Shown: positions 44,012 through 54,220, numbered from the stretch's first letter. The stretch is DNA of 64,000 bases from an uncultured Paracoccaceae bacterium (GCA_943787985.1 CALSOO010000006.1:411996-475995), one strand, 5' to 3'. The notes: generated by a model from the sequence alone, not told the origin. Numbers and translations are program-made.

Positions 44012-45583
44012 ATGAACAAATTCGTCAAAGGTTTGGCGATGGCCACAGCGCTTACCGCGTCTGTATCTACGTTTGCCAAAGCCGAAGAGCCTACAAAAGG
44101 TGGCACGCTTGTCACTGTGTTGGGCACCAATGTCCGTAACCTCAATTCCGCTGTGCAATCTGGCATCGTCACAGGTTTTCCGGGGGCGCAATTGTTTGCA
44201 TCGCCCTTGCGCTATGACGACGACTGGACGCCGCAGCCCTATCTGGCCGAGTCCTGGGAAGTTTCCGAGGATGGTCTGACCGTCACACTGAACTTGGTAA
44301 AGAACGCCAAGTTCCACGATGGCACGCCATTGACCTCTGAGGACGTTGCGTTCTCTGTTGAGGTGATCAAGGCCAACCACCCGTTCAAAGCAATGTTCGC
44401 CCCGGTCGAAAGCGTGAGCACGCCTGACGCGCACACTGCCGTTTTGAACCTGTCCAAACCACACCCTGCTTTGATGTTGGCGATGTCGGGGCAACTGATG
44501 TCCATCATCCCCAAGCATATCTACGGCGACGGTGAAATCTCAGACGTCAAAACCCACGCGCGCAACAATGAAAACGTTGTGGGGTCCGGCCCGTTCAAGC
44601 TGTCCGAGTTCAAAAACGGCGAACATGTGATCCTTGAGCGCTTTGATGATTTCTTTATTGATGGGCGTCCGTATCTGGACAAGATCGTTATGCGCATCAT
44701 CACAGACCCTGCCGCGCGCGCGATTGCCTATGAAAACGGCGAATTGCACATGGGTGCGTTTGAATCGCTGCCGCGTATCATCAACCGCCTGAAAAAAGTG
44801 GACGGCCTGACAGTCACCTCCGATGGGTACGGCGCAATCGGTCCGATCGACTGGTTGGCGATGAACACAACCAAAGGTCCGCTTGCTGATGTGCGCGTGC
44901 GCAAAGCGATTGCCTATGCCGTGGACAAGAACTTTATCCACAAAGCGTTGATGCAGGGCACAGCCTCTGACAGCACCTCAGGCATCCACCCCGACAGCCC
45001 GTTTTATGCGGCGCAAGAGGGCTATGACCTTGATCTGGAGAAATCCGCAGCCTTGCTGGACGAGGCGGGTTTCCCTGTCAAAGACGGCACCCGCATGTCG
45101 CTGACCATCGATTTCGGCTGGCCCGGCGTGAAGCCACAGGTCGAATACGTCAAAGCGGCCTTGAAGAAGGTCAACATCGACGTCGAAGTGCGCGCCTCTG
45201 CGGATTTCCCGACGTGGGCCAAAAAGATGGGCATGATGGACTTTGATATGTCTTGGGACACTGTGTTCAACTGGGGTGATCCTGTGATCGGCGTGCACCG
45301 GACCTATGACAGCACCAACATTGCCAAAGGCGTCTGGTCCAACACCCAAGGCTATTCCAATGCCCGTGTGGACGAGTTGATGGGAATGGCTGCGGTGGAA
45401 ACCGATCCGGCCAAGCGCAAGGAACTCTACGGTGAATTCCAGCAAATCATCGCAGACGAGCTGCCTGTCTATCACACCAACACGTTGCCCTATCACACTG
45501 TGTACAGTGACAAAGTCGGCAACCCGCCTTTGGGCATCTGGGGCACATCGACGCCGATCGATATGACCTACATCAAAGAGTAA
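44012..45583 (+). CDS. ABC transporter substrate-binding protein, peptide/opine type
   Basis: This 523-residue SBP_bac_5 (DppA/OppA-like) protein has a signal peptide (MNKFVKGLAMATALTASVSTF). The fold elements WEVSEDGLTVTLNL, FHDGTPLTSEDVAFS and VRVRKAIAYAVDK follow. It captures ligand in the periplasm for the permease and ATPase genes downstream. The ligand may be a peptide or opine, or a compound processed by the neighbouring amidohydrolase (inference). Confidence 0.92.
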   Translation: MNKFVKGLAMATALTASVSTFAKAEEPTKGGTLVTVLGTNVRNLNSAVQSGIVTGFPGAQLFASPLRYDDDWTPQPYLAESWEVSEDGLTVTLNLVKNAKFHDGTPLTSEDVAFSVEVIKANHPFKAMFAPVESVSTPDAHTAVLNLSKPHPALMLAMSGQLMSIIPKHIYGDGEISDVKTHARNNENVVGSGPFKLSEFKNGEHVILERFDDFFIDGRPYLDKIVMRIITDPAARAIAYENGELHMGAFESLPRIINRLKKVDGLTVTSDGYGAIGPIDWLAMNTTKGPLADVRVRKAIAYAVDKNFIHKALMQGTASDSTSGIHPDSPFYAAQEGYDLDLEKSAALLDEAGFPVKDGTRMSLTIDFGWPGVKPQVEYVKAALKKVNIDVEVRASADFPTWAKKMGMMDFDMSWDTVFNWGDPVIGVHRTYDSTNIAKGVWSNTQGYSNARVDELMGMAAVETDPAKRKELYGEFQQIIADELPVYHTNTLPYHTVYSDKVGNPPLGIWGTSTPIDMTYIKE

Positions 45584-45651
45584 TCTTTGGCGCGCGGCGG
45601 GTCATTGGCTCGTCGCGCATTTCTTTCTCTGACCTGAAAGTAATCCCCTCC

Positions 45652-46629
45652 GTGGCATCGCTTCAATCCTTGCTCATGCGCATTCTGTATGCCGCCATAT
45701 TGCTTTTGGCCGTATTGGTTCTTAATTTTTCGATGATGCACCTTGCGCCTGGAGATGTGGCTGACACAATCAGCCAGTCCATGGGCGGTGCGGATCAGGA
45801 ACTACTGGACCAGATCAGGGCGGACTACGGCCTTGATCAACCCTTTTTGGTGCAGCTTGGCCGCTATATCGGCAATGTGCTTCAGTTCGACCTGGGGTTT
45901 TCCTTTTTCTATAACAAACCCGTCACTGAGTTGATCTTGCAGCGCCTTCCCGCGACGCTTTTGCTGGTGTTTGTCGCCCAGATCCTTGCGCTGTTCATTG
46001 GTGTTATTCTTGGCGTGATCTCGGCGCGAAAACCCAATGGGATCGCGAGCCACTTCGTGACGATTCTGGCGCTTTTCGGCTATTCCGCCCCTGTGTTCTG
46101 GACGGGCATTTTGCTGCTCATCGGCTTCTCGCTCAAGATCCAGATTTTCCCTGTGGCCGGCATGCGTGACGTTACAATCGAAGGCGGCTTCTGGATCCAC
46201 TTCATGGACATCGCCCGCCATATGGTTTTGCCGGTAATCACTCTGGGCTCTATTTTCCTTGCTCTGTACTCGCGTCTGTCGCGGGCAACGATGATGGAAG
46301 TCCTTGGTTCTGATTACGTGCGCACCGCCAAAGCCAAAGGGCTGAGCGAGCGTGAAGTTGTCTACAAACATGCGCTGAAGAACTCGCTGTCCCCCGTCAT
46401 CACTTTGGCGGGTTTGCAATTCTCTGCCGTCATCTCGGGGGCCGTTCTGGTCGAGGCCGTGTTCAGCTGGCCCGGCCTTGGCACCCTTGCGTTTCAATCC
46501 ATCATCGCGCGTGACACGCCGACGATTTTGGGAATCCTGTTCTTCTCTGCCCTTGTGGTGATCGTGGGCAATCTGCTGACCGATCTTGCCCTGCGGCTGG
46601 TCGACCCACGTGTGAGGAGCAAAGGATGA
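45652..46629 (+). CDS. ABC transporter permease, DppB-like
   Basis: This 325-residue inner-membrane permease has six hydrophobic segments. The ATPase-contact EAA loop lies near residues 220-245 (DYVRTAKAKGLSEREVVYKHALKN region). The C-terminal half contains FSWPGLGTL, typical of DppB. A GTG start at 45652 is used here; the ATG at 45676 is a possible alternative. It overlaps the next gene by 4 bp. Confidence 0.9.
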   Translation: MASLQSLLMRILYAAILLLAVLVLNFSMMHLAPGDVADTISQSMGGADQELLDQIRADYGLDQPFLVQLGRYIGNVLQFDLGFSFFYNKPVTELILQRLPATLLLVFVAQILALFIGVILGVISARKPNGIASHFVTILALFGYSAPVFWTGILLLIGFSLKIQIFPVAGMRDVTIEGGFWIHFMDIARHMVLPVITLGSIFLALYSRLSRATMMEVLGSDYVRTAKAKGLSEREVVYKHALKNSLSPVITLAGLQFSAVISGAVLVEAVFSWPGLGTLAFQSIIARDTPTILGILFFSALVVIVGNLLTDLALRLVDPRVRSKG

Positions 46630-47510
46630 GCGCGCCGCCACTCCAACCCCAAGAAGAGCTGCCAACCGCCCGCCACCCGTTTGCAGAGGCGTGGGAGATG
46701 TTCCGACGCAACCACGCGGCTATGGTGGCATTGGTCGTTCTGACGTTGATTGTGCTCACCGCGATTTTCGGGCCCTACATTTATAAAACAGACCCCTTCG
46801 ATATGGTTTGGGCACCGTTTTCACCGCCCGGTGTGGACGGTTTCCTGTTGGGCACCGATTATCTGGGCCGTGACCTGTTGGCAGCCCTTATTCACGGCGC
46901 GCGGGTGTCCATTCTGATCGGACTTGCGGCCGCGTTGATGTCGGTGTTCATCGGCGTCACCGTCGGGGCCTTGGCCGGGTTTTATCGCGGCTGGGTCGAA
47001 GAAGTTCTGATGCGGGTCACGGAATTCTTCCAGGTCCTGCCGACGTTGTTGTTTTCCATGGTCATTGTCGCCCTGTTTGGCGCGTCCTTGCCAATGATCA
47101 CATTCGCGATCGGGATAGTCAGCTGGACGGCTGTAGCGCGCATCACCCGCTCTGAATTCTTGCGGATCAGAGAGTTGGAATACGTCACCGCCTCTCGCGC
47201 ATCGGGTGCCAAAAACGGCACGTTGATGTTCAAAATCATCCTGCCCAACGCGCTCCCGCCGATCATCGTCCAAGCCGCCCTTATGGTGGGGTCTGCGATC
47301 TTGTTCGAGGCGGGATTGTCGTTCCTTGGCCTCACCGATCCGAACGTGGTGTCATGGGGACAAGTCATCGGCTCCAACCGCCAGTATATTCTGGATGCCA
47401 GCTACACGGTAACCATCCCGGGCATTGCAATTTTCATCACCGTTCTGGCAATTTCGCTGGTCGGGGACGGCCTGAACGATGCCTTGAACCCAAAGTTGAG
47501 ACAGCGATGA
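46626..47510 (+). CDS. ABC transporter permease, DppC-like
   Basis: This 294-residue second permease has the N-terminal OppC-type segment, then LGTDYLGRDLLAALIHGAR. An EAA loop (YVTASRASGAKNGTLMFKIILPNAL) follows, and the final segment contains FEAGLSFLGL. It forms the heterodimeric channel with the DppB-like protein. Its stop overlaps the ATG of the ATPase gene. Confidence 0.92.
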   Translation: MSAPPLQPQEELPTARHPFAEAWEMFRRNHAAMVALVVLTLIVLTAIFGPYIYKTDPFDMVWAPFSPPGVDGFLLGTDYLGRDLLAALIHGARVSILIGLAAALMSVFIGVTVGALAGFYRGWVEEVLMRVTEFFQVLPTLLFSMVIVALFGASLPMITFAIGIVSWTAVARITRSEFLRIRELEYVTASRASGAKNGTLMFKIILPNALPPIIVQAALMVGSAILFEAGLSFLGLTDPNVVSWGQVIGSNRQYILDASYTVTIPGIAIFITVLAISLVGDGLNDALNPKLRQR

Positions 47511-48496
47511 CAGCGCCTCTTTTGAAAGTTGAAAACCTGCGGATTGAACTCACGACCCGCGACGGTGTGGCACCTGTGATCGATGATTTGTCGTTTGAAC
47601 TGGGGGCTGGCGAAAGCATCAGCTTTGTCGGGGAATCCGGATGCGGAAAATCCATGACGGCCCTTGGGATCATGGGGCTGTTGCCAGATAAAATCGGGCG
47701 TATCGCATCGGGATCGATTGCGTTTGAGGGTGAAGAACTCAGCACGGCCAGCGAAAAGCGCCTGCGTGAAATTCGTGGCAATGATATCTCCATGATTTTC
47801 CAAGAGCCGATGACCTCGCTGAACCCGGTCTACACGGTGGGGGAGCAGATCGCGGAAGTGCTGCGCGCCCATCAGGGTCTCAGCAAGTCCGCAGCATGGG
47901 CCAGTGCGGTTGAATTGCTGGATGCGGTGCGTATTCCCAACGCGCAGCGCCGCGTGTCGGATTATCCGTTTCAGATGTCGGGTGGGCAACGCCAACGCGT
48001 GATGATCGCTATCGCTTTGGCCTGTGAGCCGAAAATCCTGATCGCGGATGAACCGACGACGGCTTTGGATGTAACCGTTCAGGCGCAGATTTTTGACCTG
48101 TTGAACGATCTCAAGCGCCAGACGGGCACCGCGATTATCATGATCACCCATGACATGGGCGCGGTTGCTGAAATGGCGCAGCGCATGATCGTGATGTATG
48201 CAGGGCGCAACGCGGAACAAGGCCCGGTCGATCAGATCATCGACCGCCCTCGACACCCGTATACCAAGGGACTGATTTCCTGTGTGCCCCACATCATGGC
48301 GACTTTGACGGATGAGCGGCATGAGTTGACCGAAGTGGCTGGGATTGTTCCGTCCTTGCGCGAATTTGGCAAAAACCAGTGCCTGTTTGCATCGCGCTGC
48401 GCGATGGTGACGCAAGAATGCCTGGACAACCGCCCGCCCGAGATTGAATTTGAGGCAGGTCAAAAATCCGCCTGCTGGCATGCGGGGACAGTGTGA
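47507..48496 (+). CDS. ABC transporter ATPase, DppD-like
   Basis: This 329-residue nucleotide-binding subunit has Walker A GESGCGKS, signature SGGQRQR, Walker [13 protein letters not shown], and the C-terminal oligopeptide ATPase tail with three Cys (CLF, CAM, ECL). The ATG at 47507 overlaps the permease stop. A longer frame begins inside the permease gene and is rejected. Confidence 0.92.
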   Translation: MTAPLLKVENLRIELTTRDGVAPVIDDLSFELGAGESISFVGESGCGKSMTALGIMGLLPDKIGRIASGSIAFEGEELSTASEKRLREIRGNDISMIFQEPMTSLNPVYTVGEQIAEVLRAHQGLSKSAAWASAVELLDAVRIPNAQRRVSDYPFQMSGGQRQRVMIAIALACEPKILIADEPTTALDVTVQAQIFDLLNDLKRQTGTAIIMITHDMGAVAEMAQRMIVMYAGRNAEQGPVDQIIDRPRHPYTKGLISCVPHIMATLTDERHELTEVAGIVPSLREFGKNQCLFASRCAMVTQECLDNRPPEIEFEAGQKSACWHAGTV

Positions 48497-49509
48497 TGAG
48501 CGATACCGCGCAAAAGGACGTTTTGCTGAACGTCGAAAACCTCACCGTGCGCTTTGCTGTGAAAAAGGGCGGCTTGTTTGGGCAACCTAAATACCTTTAC
48601 GCCGTTGATGACATTTCCTTTGAGATTAAGCGCGGCGAAACCCTTGCGATTGTGGGCGAAAGCGGGTCGGGCAAGACAACGGCCGCCTTGGCTGTGGCCC
48701 GATTGGTCAACGCTTACAAAGGGCGGGTTGATCTGGATGGAACGGACTTCCTCACGCTTGAGGATGAAGACTTGCGTCAAGCCCGCGCCAAAATGCAGTT
48801 CATTTTTCAAGACCCCTATTCCAGTCTGAACCCCCGGGTCCGCGCCGAAAAGATCGTGCGCGAACCATTGGACAATCTGGACGCTGTGCCGGAAGCCGAG
48901 CGCCAGGGCATCGTGGACAAGCTGTTTGAAGCCGTAGGTCTGCACCCTGAACAACAGCGCCTGTTTCCGCATCAGTTCTCGGGTGGGCAGCGGCAGCGCA
49001 TCGGTATTGCCCGTGCGCTCTCGACACAGCCCGAGTTGATCATCTGTGACGAGCCTGTTTCAGCGCTGGATGTGGCGGTTCAGGCTCAAATTTTGAACCT
49101 GTTGCGCAAATTGCAGGCTGATTTCGGGCTGACCTATCTGTTTATCAGCCACGATCTGGGAGTTGTGCAGCACATGTGTGACAGCATCGCGGTGATGTAT
49201 ATGGGCAAAGTCGTGGAATATGCGGACCGCTTGTCACTGTTCAACAATCCGCTGCATCCCTACACGGTTGCCCTGTTGTCTGCGGTCCCGTCGGTGGACA
49301 AAAAGCGGCGTGCGGACACCAAGCGTATCCTGATCCCCGGTGATCCGCCTGATCCGCTCGCGCTTCCCGAAGGGTGTCGTTTCGCCAACCGTTGCCCCGT
49401 GGCACAAGACCGTTGCAAAACGCAGCAACCTTCGTTGAAAACTGTCGCGACGGGTCACAAGGTTGCGTGTCATTTGGTGGATGAGACGGCGGTTTCACCA
49501 CTGCGTTAA
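48496..49509 (+). CDS. ABC transporter ATPase, DppF-like
   Basis: This 337-residue partner ATPase has Walker A GESGSGKTT, signature SGGQRQRIGIARAL, Walker B LIICDEPVSALD, and the C-terminal CRFANRCP segment of oligopeptide ATPases. The ATG overlaps the preceding TGA by one base; a GTG three bases upstream is an alternative. The operon ends at the terminator at 49531. Confidence 0.92.
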   Translation: MSDTAQKDVLLNVENLTVRFAVKKGGLFGQPKYLYAVDDISFEIKRGETLAIVGESGSGKTTAALAVARLVNAYKGRVDLDGTDFLTLEDEDLRQARAKMQFIFQDPYSSLNPRVRAEKIVREPLDNLDAVPEAERQGIVDKLFEAVGLHPEQQRLFPHQFSGGQRQRIGIARALSTQPELIICDEPVSALDVAVQAQILNLLRKLQADFGLTYLFISHDLGVVQHMCDSIAVMYMGKVVEYADRLSLFNNPLHPYTVALLSAVPSVDKKRRADTKRILIPGDPPDPLALPEGCRFANRCPVAQDRCKTQQPSLKTVATGHKVACHLVDETAVSPLR

Positions 49510-49530
49510 ACCGCTCCATTCCAACAAAAA

Positions 49531-49555
49531 AGCCCCGCAATGTGCAGGGCTTTTT
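49531..49555. terminator. Bidirectional intrinsic terminator
   Basis: AGCCCCGCA (49531-49539) pairs with TGCAGGGCT (49543-49551) with one mismatch and an ATG loop. A tracts precede and T tracts follow. It can stop transcription from both the plus-strand transporter operon and the minus-strand beta-oxidation operon. Confidence 0.8.
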
Positions 49556-49578
49556 CTATTTTCAAAAGCGCGCTGTGT

Positions 49579-51780
49579 TTAGGCAGCGGCTGCTTTTTCA
49601 TCACCGAAGCGGCCGTAGAACGTCTGGTTCTTGGCGGCCATTTCGCGCAACAGGGCAGGGCACTCGAAACGGTCGCCGAATTTCTCCTGCAACTGGTCAC
49701 ACCGTTCGGCAGCATAGGGTGTGCCGATGATGTCGAGGTAGCTGAACGGCCCGCCTGTGGCCGGTGCGAAACCCCACCCAAGGATCGCGCCCACGTCGCC
49801 TTCGCGGATGTCTTCCAGCACGCCTTCTTCAAGCGCGCGAACCGCTTCCAACACCTGTGAGAACATCAAACGGTCTTGGACTTCTTGCAGCGCGGGTTGC
49901 TCTTGGGCCAATGGGTAGCGGTCGTGGACGCCTTTCCAATAGCCGGTGCGCTTGCCTTTTTCGTCGTAATCAAAGTAGCCCGCGTTGGCTTTTCGGCCCA
50001 AGCGGCCCTCTTTTTCCATCCAGACGATCAGATCGTCCGCCTCGGACGCGGGGTAGGCGTTGCCCATGGCGGCTTTGGTGGCTTTCATGATGCGCACACC
50101 AAGATCGATGGAGGTCTCGTCGCCCAACTGGATCGGCCCCACAGGGAAGCCCAACTGCTGTGCGGCGTTGTCGATCATTTGCGGTGCAACCCCTTCCGTC
50201 ACCATGCGCGCAGCCTCGTTCCCGTAGGGGATGATGCAGCGGTTGGCGTAGAAGAAGCGCGCGTCGTTGACCACGATCGGCGTTTTGCGGATCTGGCGAA
50301 CGTAGTCGAGGGACTTCGCCACCGCGCGGTCACCGGTTTCGGCACCTTTGATGATCTCGACCAACAACATTTTCTCAACAGGTGAGAAGAAGTGGATGCC
50401 GATGAACTGCTCGGGGCGCGAAGACGCTTTGGCCAGCTCGGAGATCGGCAGGGTCGAGGTGTTGGAGGCGAAAATGCAATCCTCGGGGATGACCGCTTCG
50501 ACGCGCTTGGTGATCTCTGCCTTGACGGCAGGGTCTTCAAACACGGCTTCAATGATCAGGTCACAACCTTTGAGCATCTCGACGTCAGGGGTGGCGGTGA
50601 TCAAGGACAACATCGCGTCCTTCTTCTCGGGCGTGCCCTTTTTGCGTGCGATCCCTTTGTCGAGGTAGGCCTCGGTATAGGCTTTACCTTTGTCGGCGGC
50701 CGCTTGGTCACGGTCGATCAATACGACTTCGATGCCGGCTTGGGCGGACACCAGCGCGATGCCAGCCCCCATCATGCCCGCGCCCAAAACGCCCAGTTTC
50801 TTGACGCGTTGATCTGCGATGCCTTTGGGACGCACAGCGCCTTTTTCCAAGGCTTCTTTGTTCAGGAACAACGAGCGGATCATCGCAGAAGAGCTTGGGT
50901 TCATCAGGATGTTGGTGAACCAGCGCGCTTCGATTTTCAGCGCTGTGTCAAAGGGGACAAGAGCAGCTTCATACAGGACACTCAGCACGGCCTTGGCCGC
51001 AGGAAACGCGCCTTTTGTCTTGCCCGCGACCATTGCGTTGGCGCCGACGTAGTTCATGAAACCGGCAGGGCGATAAGGTGCGCCGCCGGGCATTTTGAAG
51101 CCTTTGGCGTCCCATGGTTTGAGAATATCGGCGTCCTTGGCCTCCAGCACCCATGCACGGGCCGCAGCAAGCGGATCATCTGAAACCTCATCCACGATGC
51201 CAAGAGACTTGGCTTTTTCCGGCGCGTTCATGCGACCTTCGAGGATTTGGGAGGATGCGTTGACCAGCCCCATTTTAAACAGCAGGCGCACAGTGCCGCC
51301 GCCACCCGGAAAAATACCGACCAGAATTTCAGGCAAGCCCACTTTGGCCTTCGGGTTGGAGGTGCAGAAAATGCGGTGGGTCGCCAATGGCAACTCAAGA
51401 CCGATGCCCGCAGCCGTGCCAGGCAGGGCAGAGGCGATAGGCTTGCCGCCCTTGTTGGTTTTCGGATCCATGCCTGCGCGTTCGATCTTGCGCAGCAAAG
51501 CGTGCATTTGCATCGTGCCTTCAAACAGGCCACGCGCAGGATCATCACCCGCATCTGCCTTCATCTTGGCCAGCAAGTTCAGGTCCATGCCACCGGCAAA
51601 GCTGTCTTTGCCAGAGGTGATCACGATGCCTTTGACCGCGTCATCCGCCAGCGCATCATCAATATGGGCGTCCAACTGGCCAAGCCCGTCGATGGACATC
51701 ACATTCATCGTCTTGTCCGCGACATCCCATGTGATCGTTGCAACGCCGTCGGCGTCTTTTGTCATTGTAAAATCAGTCAT
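49579..51780 (-). CDS. Bifunctional enoyl-CoA hydratase / 3-hydroxyacyl-CoA dehydrogenase (FadJ/FadB-like)
   Basis: This 733-residue beta-oxidation enzyme has an N-terminal crotonase domain, with GKDSFAGGMDLNLL and GTAAGIGLELPLATH forming the oxyanion hole, and a catalytic Glu in GLPEILVGIFPG. The NAD domain follows, with GVLGAGMMGAGIA, then the C-terminal 3HCDH domain. It hydrates enoyl-CoA and oxidises the 3-hydroxyacyl-CoA. It is the last gene of an operon behind thiolase and a SnoaL-like protein, overlapping the latter by 8 bp. Confidence 0.92.
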   Translation of the reverse strand: MTDFTMTKDADGVATITWDVADKTMNVMSIDGLGQLDAHIDDALADDAVKGIVITSGKDSFAGGMDLNLLAKMKADAGDDPARGLFEGTMQMHALLRKIERAGMDPKTNKGGKPIASALPGTAAGIGLELPLATHRIFCTSNPKAKVGLPEILVGIFPGGGGTVRLLFKMGLVNASSQILEGRMNAPEKAKSLGIVDEVSDDPLAAARAWVLEAKDADILKPWDAKGFKMPGGAPYRPAGFMNYVGANAMVAGKTKGAFPAAKAVLSVLYEAALVPFDTALKIEARWFTNILMNPSSSAMIRSLFLNKEALEKGAVRPKGIADQRVKKLGVLGAGMMGAGIALVSAQAGIEVVLIDRDQAAADKGKAYTEAYLDKGIARKKGTPEKKDAMLSLITATPDVEMLKGCDLIIEAVFEDPAVKAEITKRVEAVIPEDCIFASNTSTLPISELAKASSRPEQFIGIHFFSPVEKMLLVEIIKGAETGDRAVAKSLDYVRQIRKTPIVVNDARFFYANRCIIPYGNEAARMVTEGVAPQMIDNAAQQLGFPVGPIQLGDETSIDLGVRIMKATKAAMGNAYPASEADDLIVWMEKEGRLGRKANAGYFDYDEKGKRTGYWKGVHDRYPLAQEQPALQEVQDRLMFSQVLEAVRALEEGVLEDIREGDVGAILGWGFAPATGGPFSYLDIIGTPYAAERCDQLQEKFGDRFECPALLREMAAKNQTFYGRFGDEKAAAA

Positions 51781-52270
51781 TTTTTTCTCCTGTGGGCCCG
51801 CTTTTTGAAAGCCGGGCTGGGATGGTTGGGTTTAGCCCCTGGCGTACGGCCATCCCGAATATTTTGGTGTCCTCGACCGCGTTTTCCGACTGCGCGACCT
51901 TCCATAGCCCCTCGGTAAAGTTCAGATGTGACATCACCGGATAAGGCTCCTCAAGGTGGTGTCCATCCTTCGTCACGTGGGTCACATGCGTACCCCGTAT
52001 GACGGAGGGTGAAAGGTATTCTGCAGTCAGACACACACGGATATAGTTTGTCACGCCCAACCCCGAAAACTGAGCGCGCATGTTGTCGAACACGGAGCGC
52101 AGGTCTGACAGGGTCTTGATCGTGTAGGACTTTTCAAACGTATAGGTTGTATGTGGAAGGTCGAAATACGTGGTGAAGGCGTCGAAGTCGCCAGCTTCAT
52201 AAGACAAAGAGATATCATCCAGCAGGCGCTGGTAGATGTCTTTGGCTGTGTCTTGCGACCCCTTCACCAT
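51773..52270 (-). CDS. SnoaL/NTF2-like protein of unknown function
   Basis: This 165-residue protein has an alpha helix with YQRLLDDISLSYEAGDFDAFTTYFDLPHTTYTF and a beta-rich remainder, the pattern of an NTF2-like fold. No catalytic residues are recognised. It lies in an operon between thiolase (6 bp upstream) and the FadJ-like gene (8-bp overlap), so a role linked to acyl-CoA breakdown or regulation is suggested. The start at 52270 follows the thiolase stop. Confidence 0.65.
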   Translation of the reverse strand: MVKGSQDTAKDIYQRLLDDISLSYEAGDFDAFTTYFDLPHTTYTFEKSYTIKTLSDLRSVFDNMRAQFSGLGVTNYIRVCLTAEYLSPSVIRGTHVTHVTKDGHHLEEPYPVMSHLNFTEGLWKVAQSENAVEDTKIFGMAVRQGLNPTIPARLSKSGPTGEKND

Positions 52271-52275
52271 GCGTA

Positions 52276-53487
52276 TCAGACCCTCTCGATGATTGTCGCG
52301 GCTCCCATGCCCGATGCGATGCATAGGGTTGCCAGACCAACTTCTTTGTCCTGACGTTCCAACTCATCCAGCAACGTGCCGATGATCATAGCACCGGTCG
52401 CTCCCAAAGGATGCCCCATCGCGATGGAGCCGCCATTTACGTTGACCTTCTCGTGCTCGACGTTGAATTTATCCATGAACAACATGACGACAGAGGCGAA
52501 AGCTTCGTTCACTTCGAACAGATCGATATCATCGATGGTCATGCCATTGTCTTCAAGGATTTTTTGGGTGGCAGGCACAGGGCCGGTCAGCATGATGGTG
52601 GGATCGGTCCCGATCTTGGTCGTGGCCTTGATCCGAGCGCGCGGCTTCAGGCCGTATTTCTCGCCAAACTCTTTGTTGCCGATCAGCACAGCCGCAGAGC
52701 CGTCCACAATACCCGAAGAGTTGCCCGCGTGGTGGATGTGGTTGATTTTCTCGAGGTGCGGGTACTTCATCAGCGCGACCTTATCAAAGCCGGGCATCAT
52801 TTCACCCATGGCTTGGAAAGCGGGGTTGAGGGAGCCAAGGCTTTGCATGTCCGTTTGAGGACGCATGTACTCGTCGTGATCAAGGATTGTCAGGCCGTTG
52901 ACGTCTTTGACGCTGATCACCGAGTTGGCAAAGCGGTTGTCATCCCAAGCAACCTTGGCGCGGCGCTGGGATTCAACGGCCAACATATCCGCGTCGTCGC
53001 GGGTGTAGCCGTACTGCGTGGCGATAATGTCTGCGGATATGCCTTGGGGCACAAAATAGCTGTCCATCGCGATGCTTGGGTCTGCGGCAATCGCAGCGCC
53101 GTCGCTGCCCATGGCGACACGGCCCATCATCTCGACACCGCCAGCGATATACGCCATGCCTGCGCCGCCTTTGACCTGGTTGGCTGCAAGGTTGACCGCT
53201 TCCATGCCAGACGCGCAGAAACGGTTGATCGCAAGTCCGGGAATGCGTTCGTCCAGGTCGGAGGCCAGCACGGCTGAACGGGCCAAACAACCGCCTTGTT
53301 CCATGACTTGGGTAACGTTGCCCCAAATCACATCTTCAACAGCGTGGCCTTCAAGATTATTGCGCTCTTTGAGGGCATTCATTGTCAGCGCGGAAAGACG
53401 CAGAGCCGTGACTTCGTGCAGGCTCCCGTCTTTGCGGCCTTTGCCTCGCGGAGTGCGTAGGGCGTCGTAAATATAGGCATCGGTCAT
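52276..53487 (-). CDS. Acetyl-CoA C-acyltransferase (thiolase)
   Basis: This 403-residue thiolase has the acyl-binding Cys in INRFCASGMEAV, NGGSIAMGHPLGATGA with His, and a second active Cys in LCIASGMGAA. It releases acetyl-CoA from 3-ketoacyl-CoA. It leads the operon with the SnoaL-like and FadJ-like genes. FadA and PcaF-type assignments are both possible from sequence alone. Confidence 0.92.
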   Translation of the reverse strand: MTDAYIYDALRTPRGKGRKDGSLHEVTALRLSALTMNALKERNNLEGHAVEDVIWGNVTQVMEQGGCLARSAVLASDLDERIPGLAINRFCASGMEAVNLAANQVKGGAGMAYIAGGVEMMGRVAMGSDGAAIAADPSIAMDSYFVPQGISADIIATQYGYTRDDADMLAVESQRRAKVAWDDNRFANSVISVKDVNGLTILDHDEYMRPQTDMQSLGSLNPAFQAMGEMMPGFDKVALMKYPHLEKINHIHHAGNSSGIVDGSAAVLIGNKEFGEKYGLKPRARIKATTKIGTDPTIMLTGPVPATQKILEDNGMTIDDIDLFEVNEAFASVVMLFMDKFNVEHEKVNVNGGSIAMGHPLGATGAMIIGTLLDELERQDKEVGLATLCIASGMGAATIIERV

Positions 53488-53578
53488 GGGTTGTGATCCT
53501 TTCGGGCTTGTTCGTTGGAACGAGATGGGGCGCAGGCAGGTTGTGGTACAAGTCCTGCCGTGGCGTCAGAAAAACGGG

Positions 53579-54220
53579 TTACGCACGGTCAGAAGGATTG
53601 CCGGGCATCAAATCGTAGGGATGCTTCCAGCCGGGGGTTTCGGAAAGGCGGCTCAACCATGAGTCAATGTTCGGGAAACCCGCGCGATCAAAGCCAAAAG
53701 GCTCCGGATAGTAGAGATAGCCGCAACAGCTCAAGTCAGCGTTCGTCATTGCATTTCCGACAATCCAGTCACGTCCCTCAAGATGCGCGTTCAAAACCGC
53801 ATACGCCCCCTGAAGGCGCCCTTGGTTAAAGGCGATGACTTCTTTAGGGCGCTTGTCCTCAGGTAAGAAGTTCATCAAAAAACGCGTCATGCCTGCCATC
53901 GAGCTGAGCTTGTGATTGTCAAACAAGACCCACCTCAAGACTTCGCGGCGCTCTTCGGGGGAGTTGCCCGCAAACTTGCCGCTCAAGTGACTGATGTAGT
54001 CCTGAATTGCGCCAGATTGGGTAATTGTGTAATCGTGTTCGGTGTCGACCAAAACAGGGGCTTCGCCCATTGAGTTTACAGACTTAAACTCCGCTGTGCG
54101 CGCGGCCCCCCCAAAGAAGTCAACAAAAACCGGCTCCCATTCCAGGCCCGACAATTCCAGAGCCAATGCCGCTTTGTATGAGTTTCCGCTTTCGCCAAAA
54201 CAATACAGTTGAAGTGTCAT
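53579..54220 (-). CDS. Glutathione S-transferase family protein
   Basis: This 213-residue protein has an N-terminal thioredoxin-like domain with LYCFGESGNSYKAALAL (Ser at the GST catalytic position), then VNSMGEAPVLVD and ITQSGAIQDYI. A helical C-terminal domain with GNAMTNADLSCCGYL follows. It may detoxify acyl or electrophilic compounds. It is followed 92 bp later by the thiolase. Confidence 0.88.
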   Translation of the reverse strand: MTLQLYCFGESGNSYKAALALELSGLEWEPVFVDFFGGAARTAEFKSVNSMGEAPVLVDTEHDYTITQSGAIQDYISHLSGKFAGNSPEERREVLRWVLFDNHKLSSMAGMTRFLMNFLPEDKRPKEVIAFNQGRLQGAYAVLNAHLEGRDWIVGNAMTNADLSCCGYLYYPEPFGFDRAGFPNIDSWLSRLSETPGWKHPYDLMPGNPSDRA

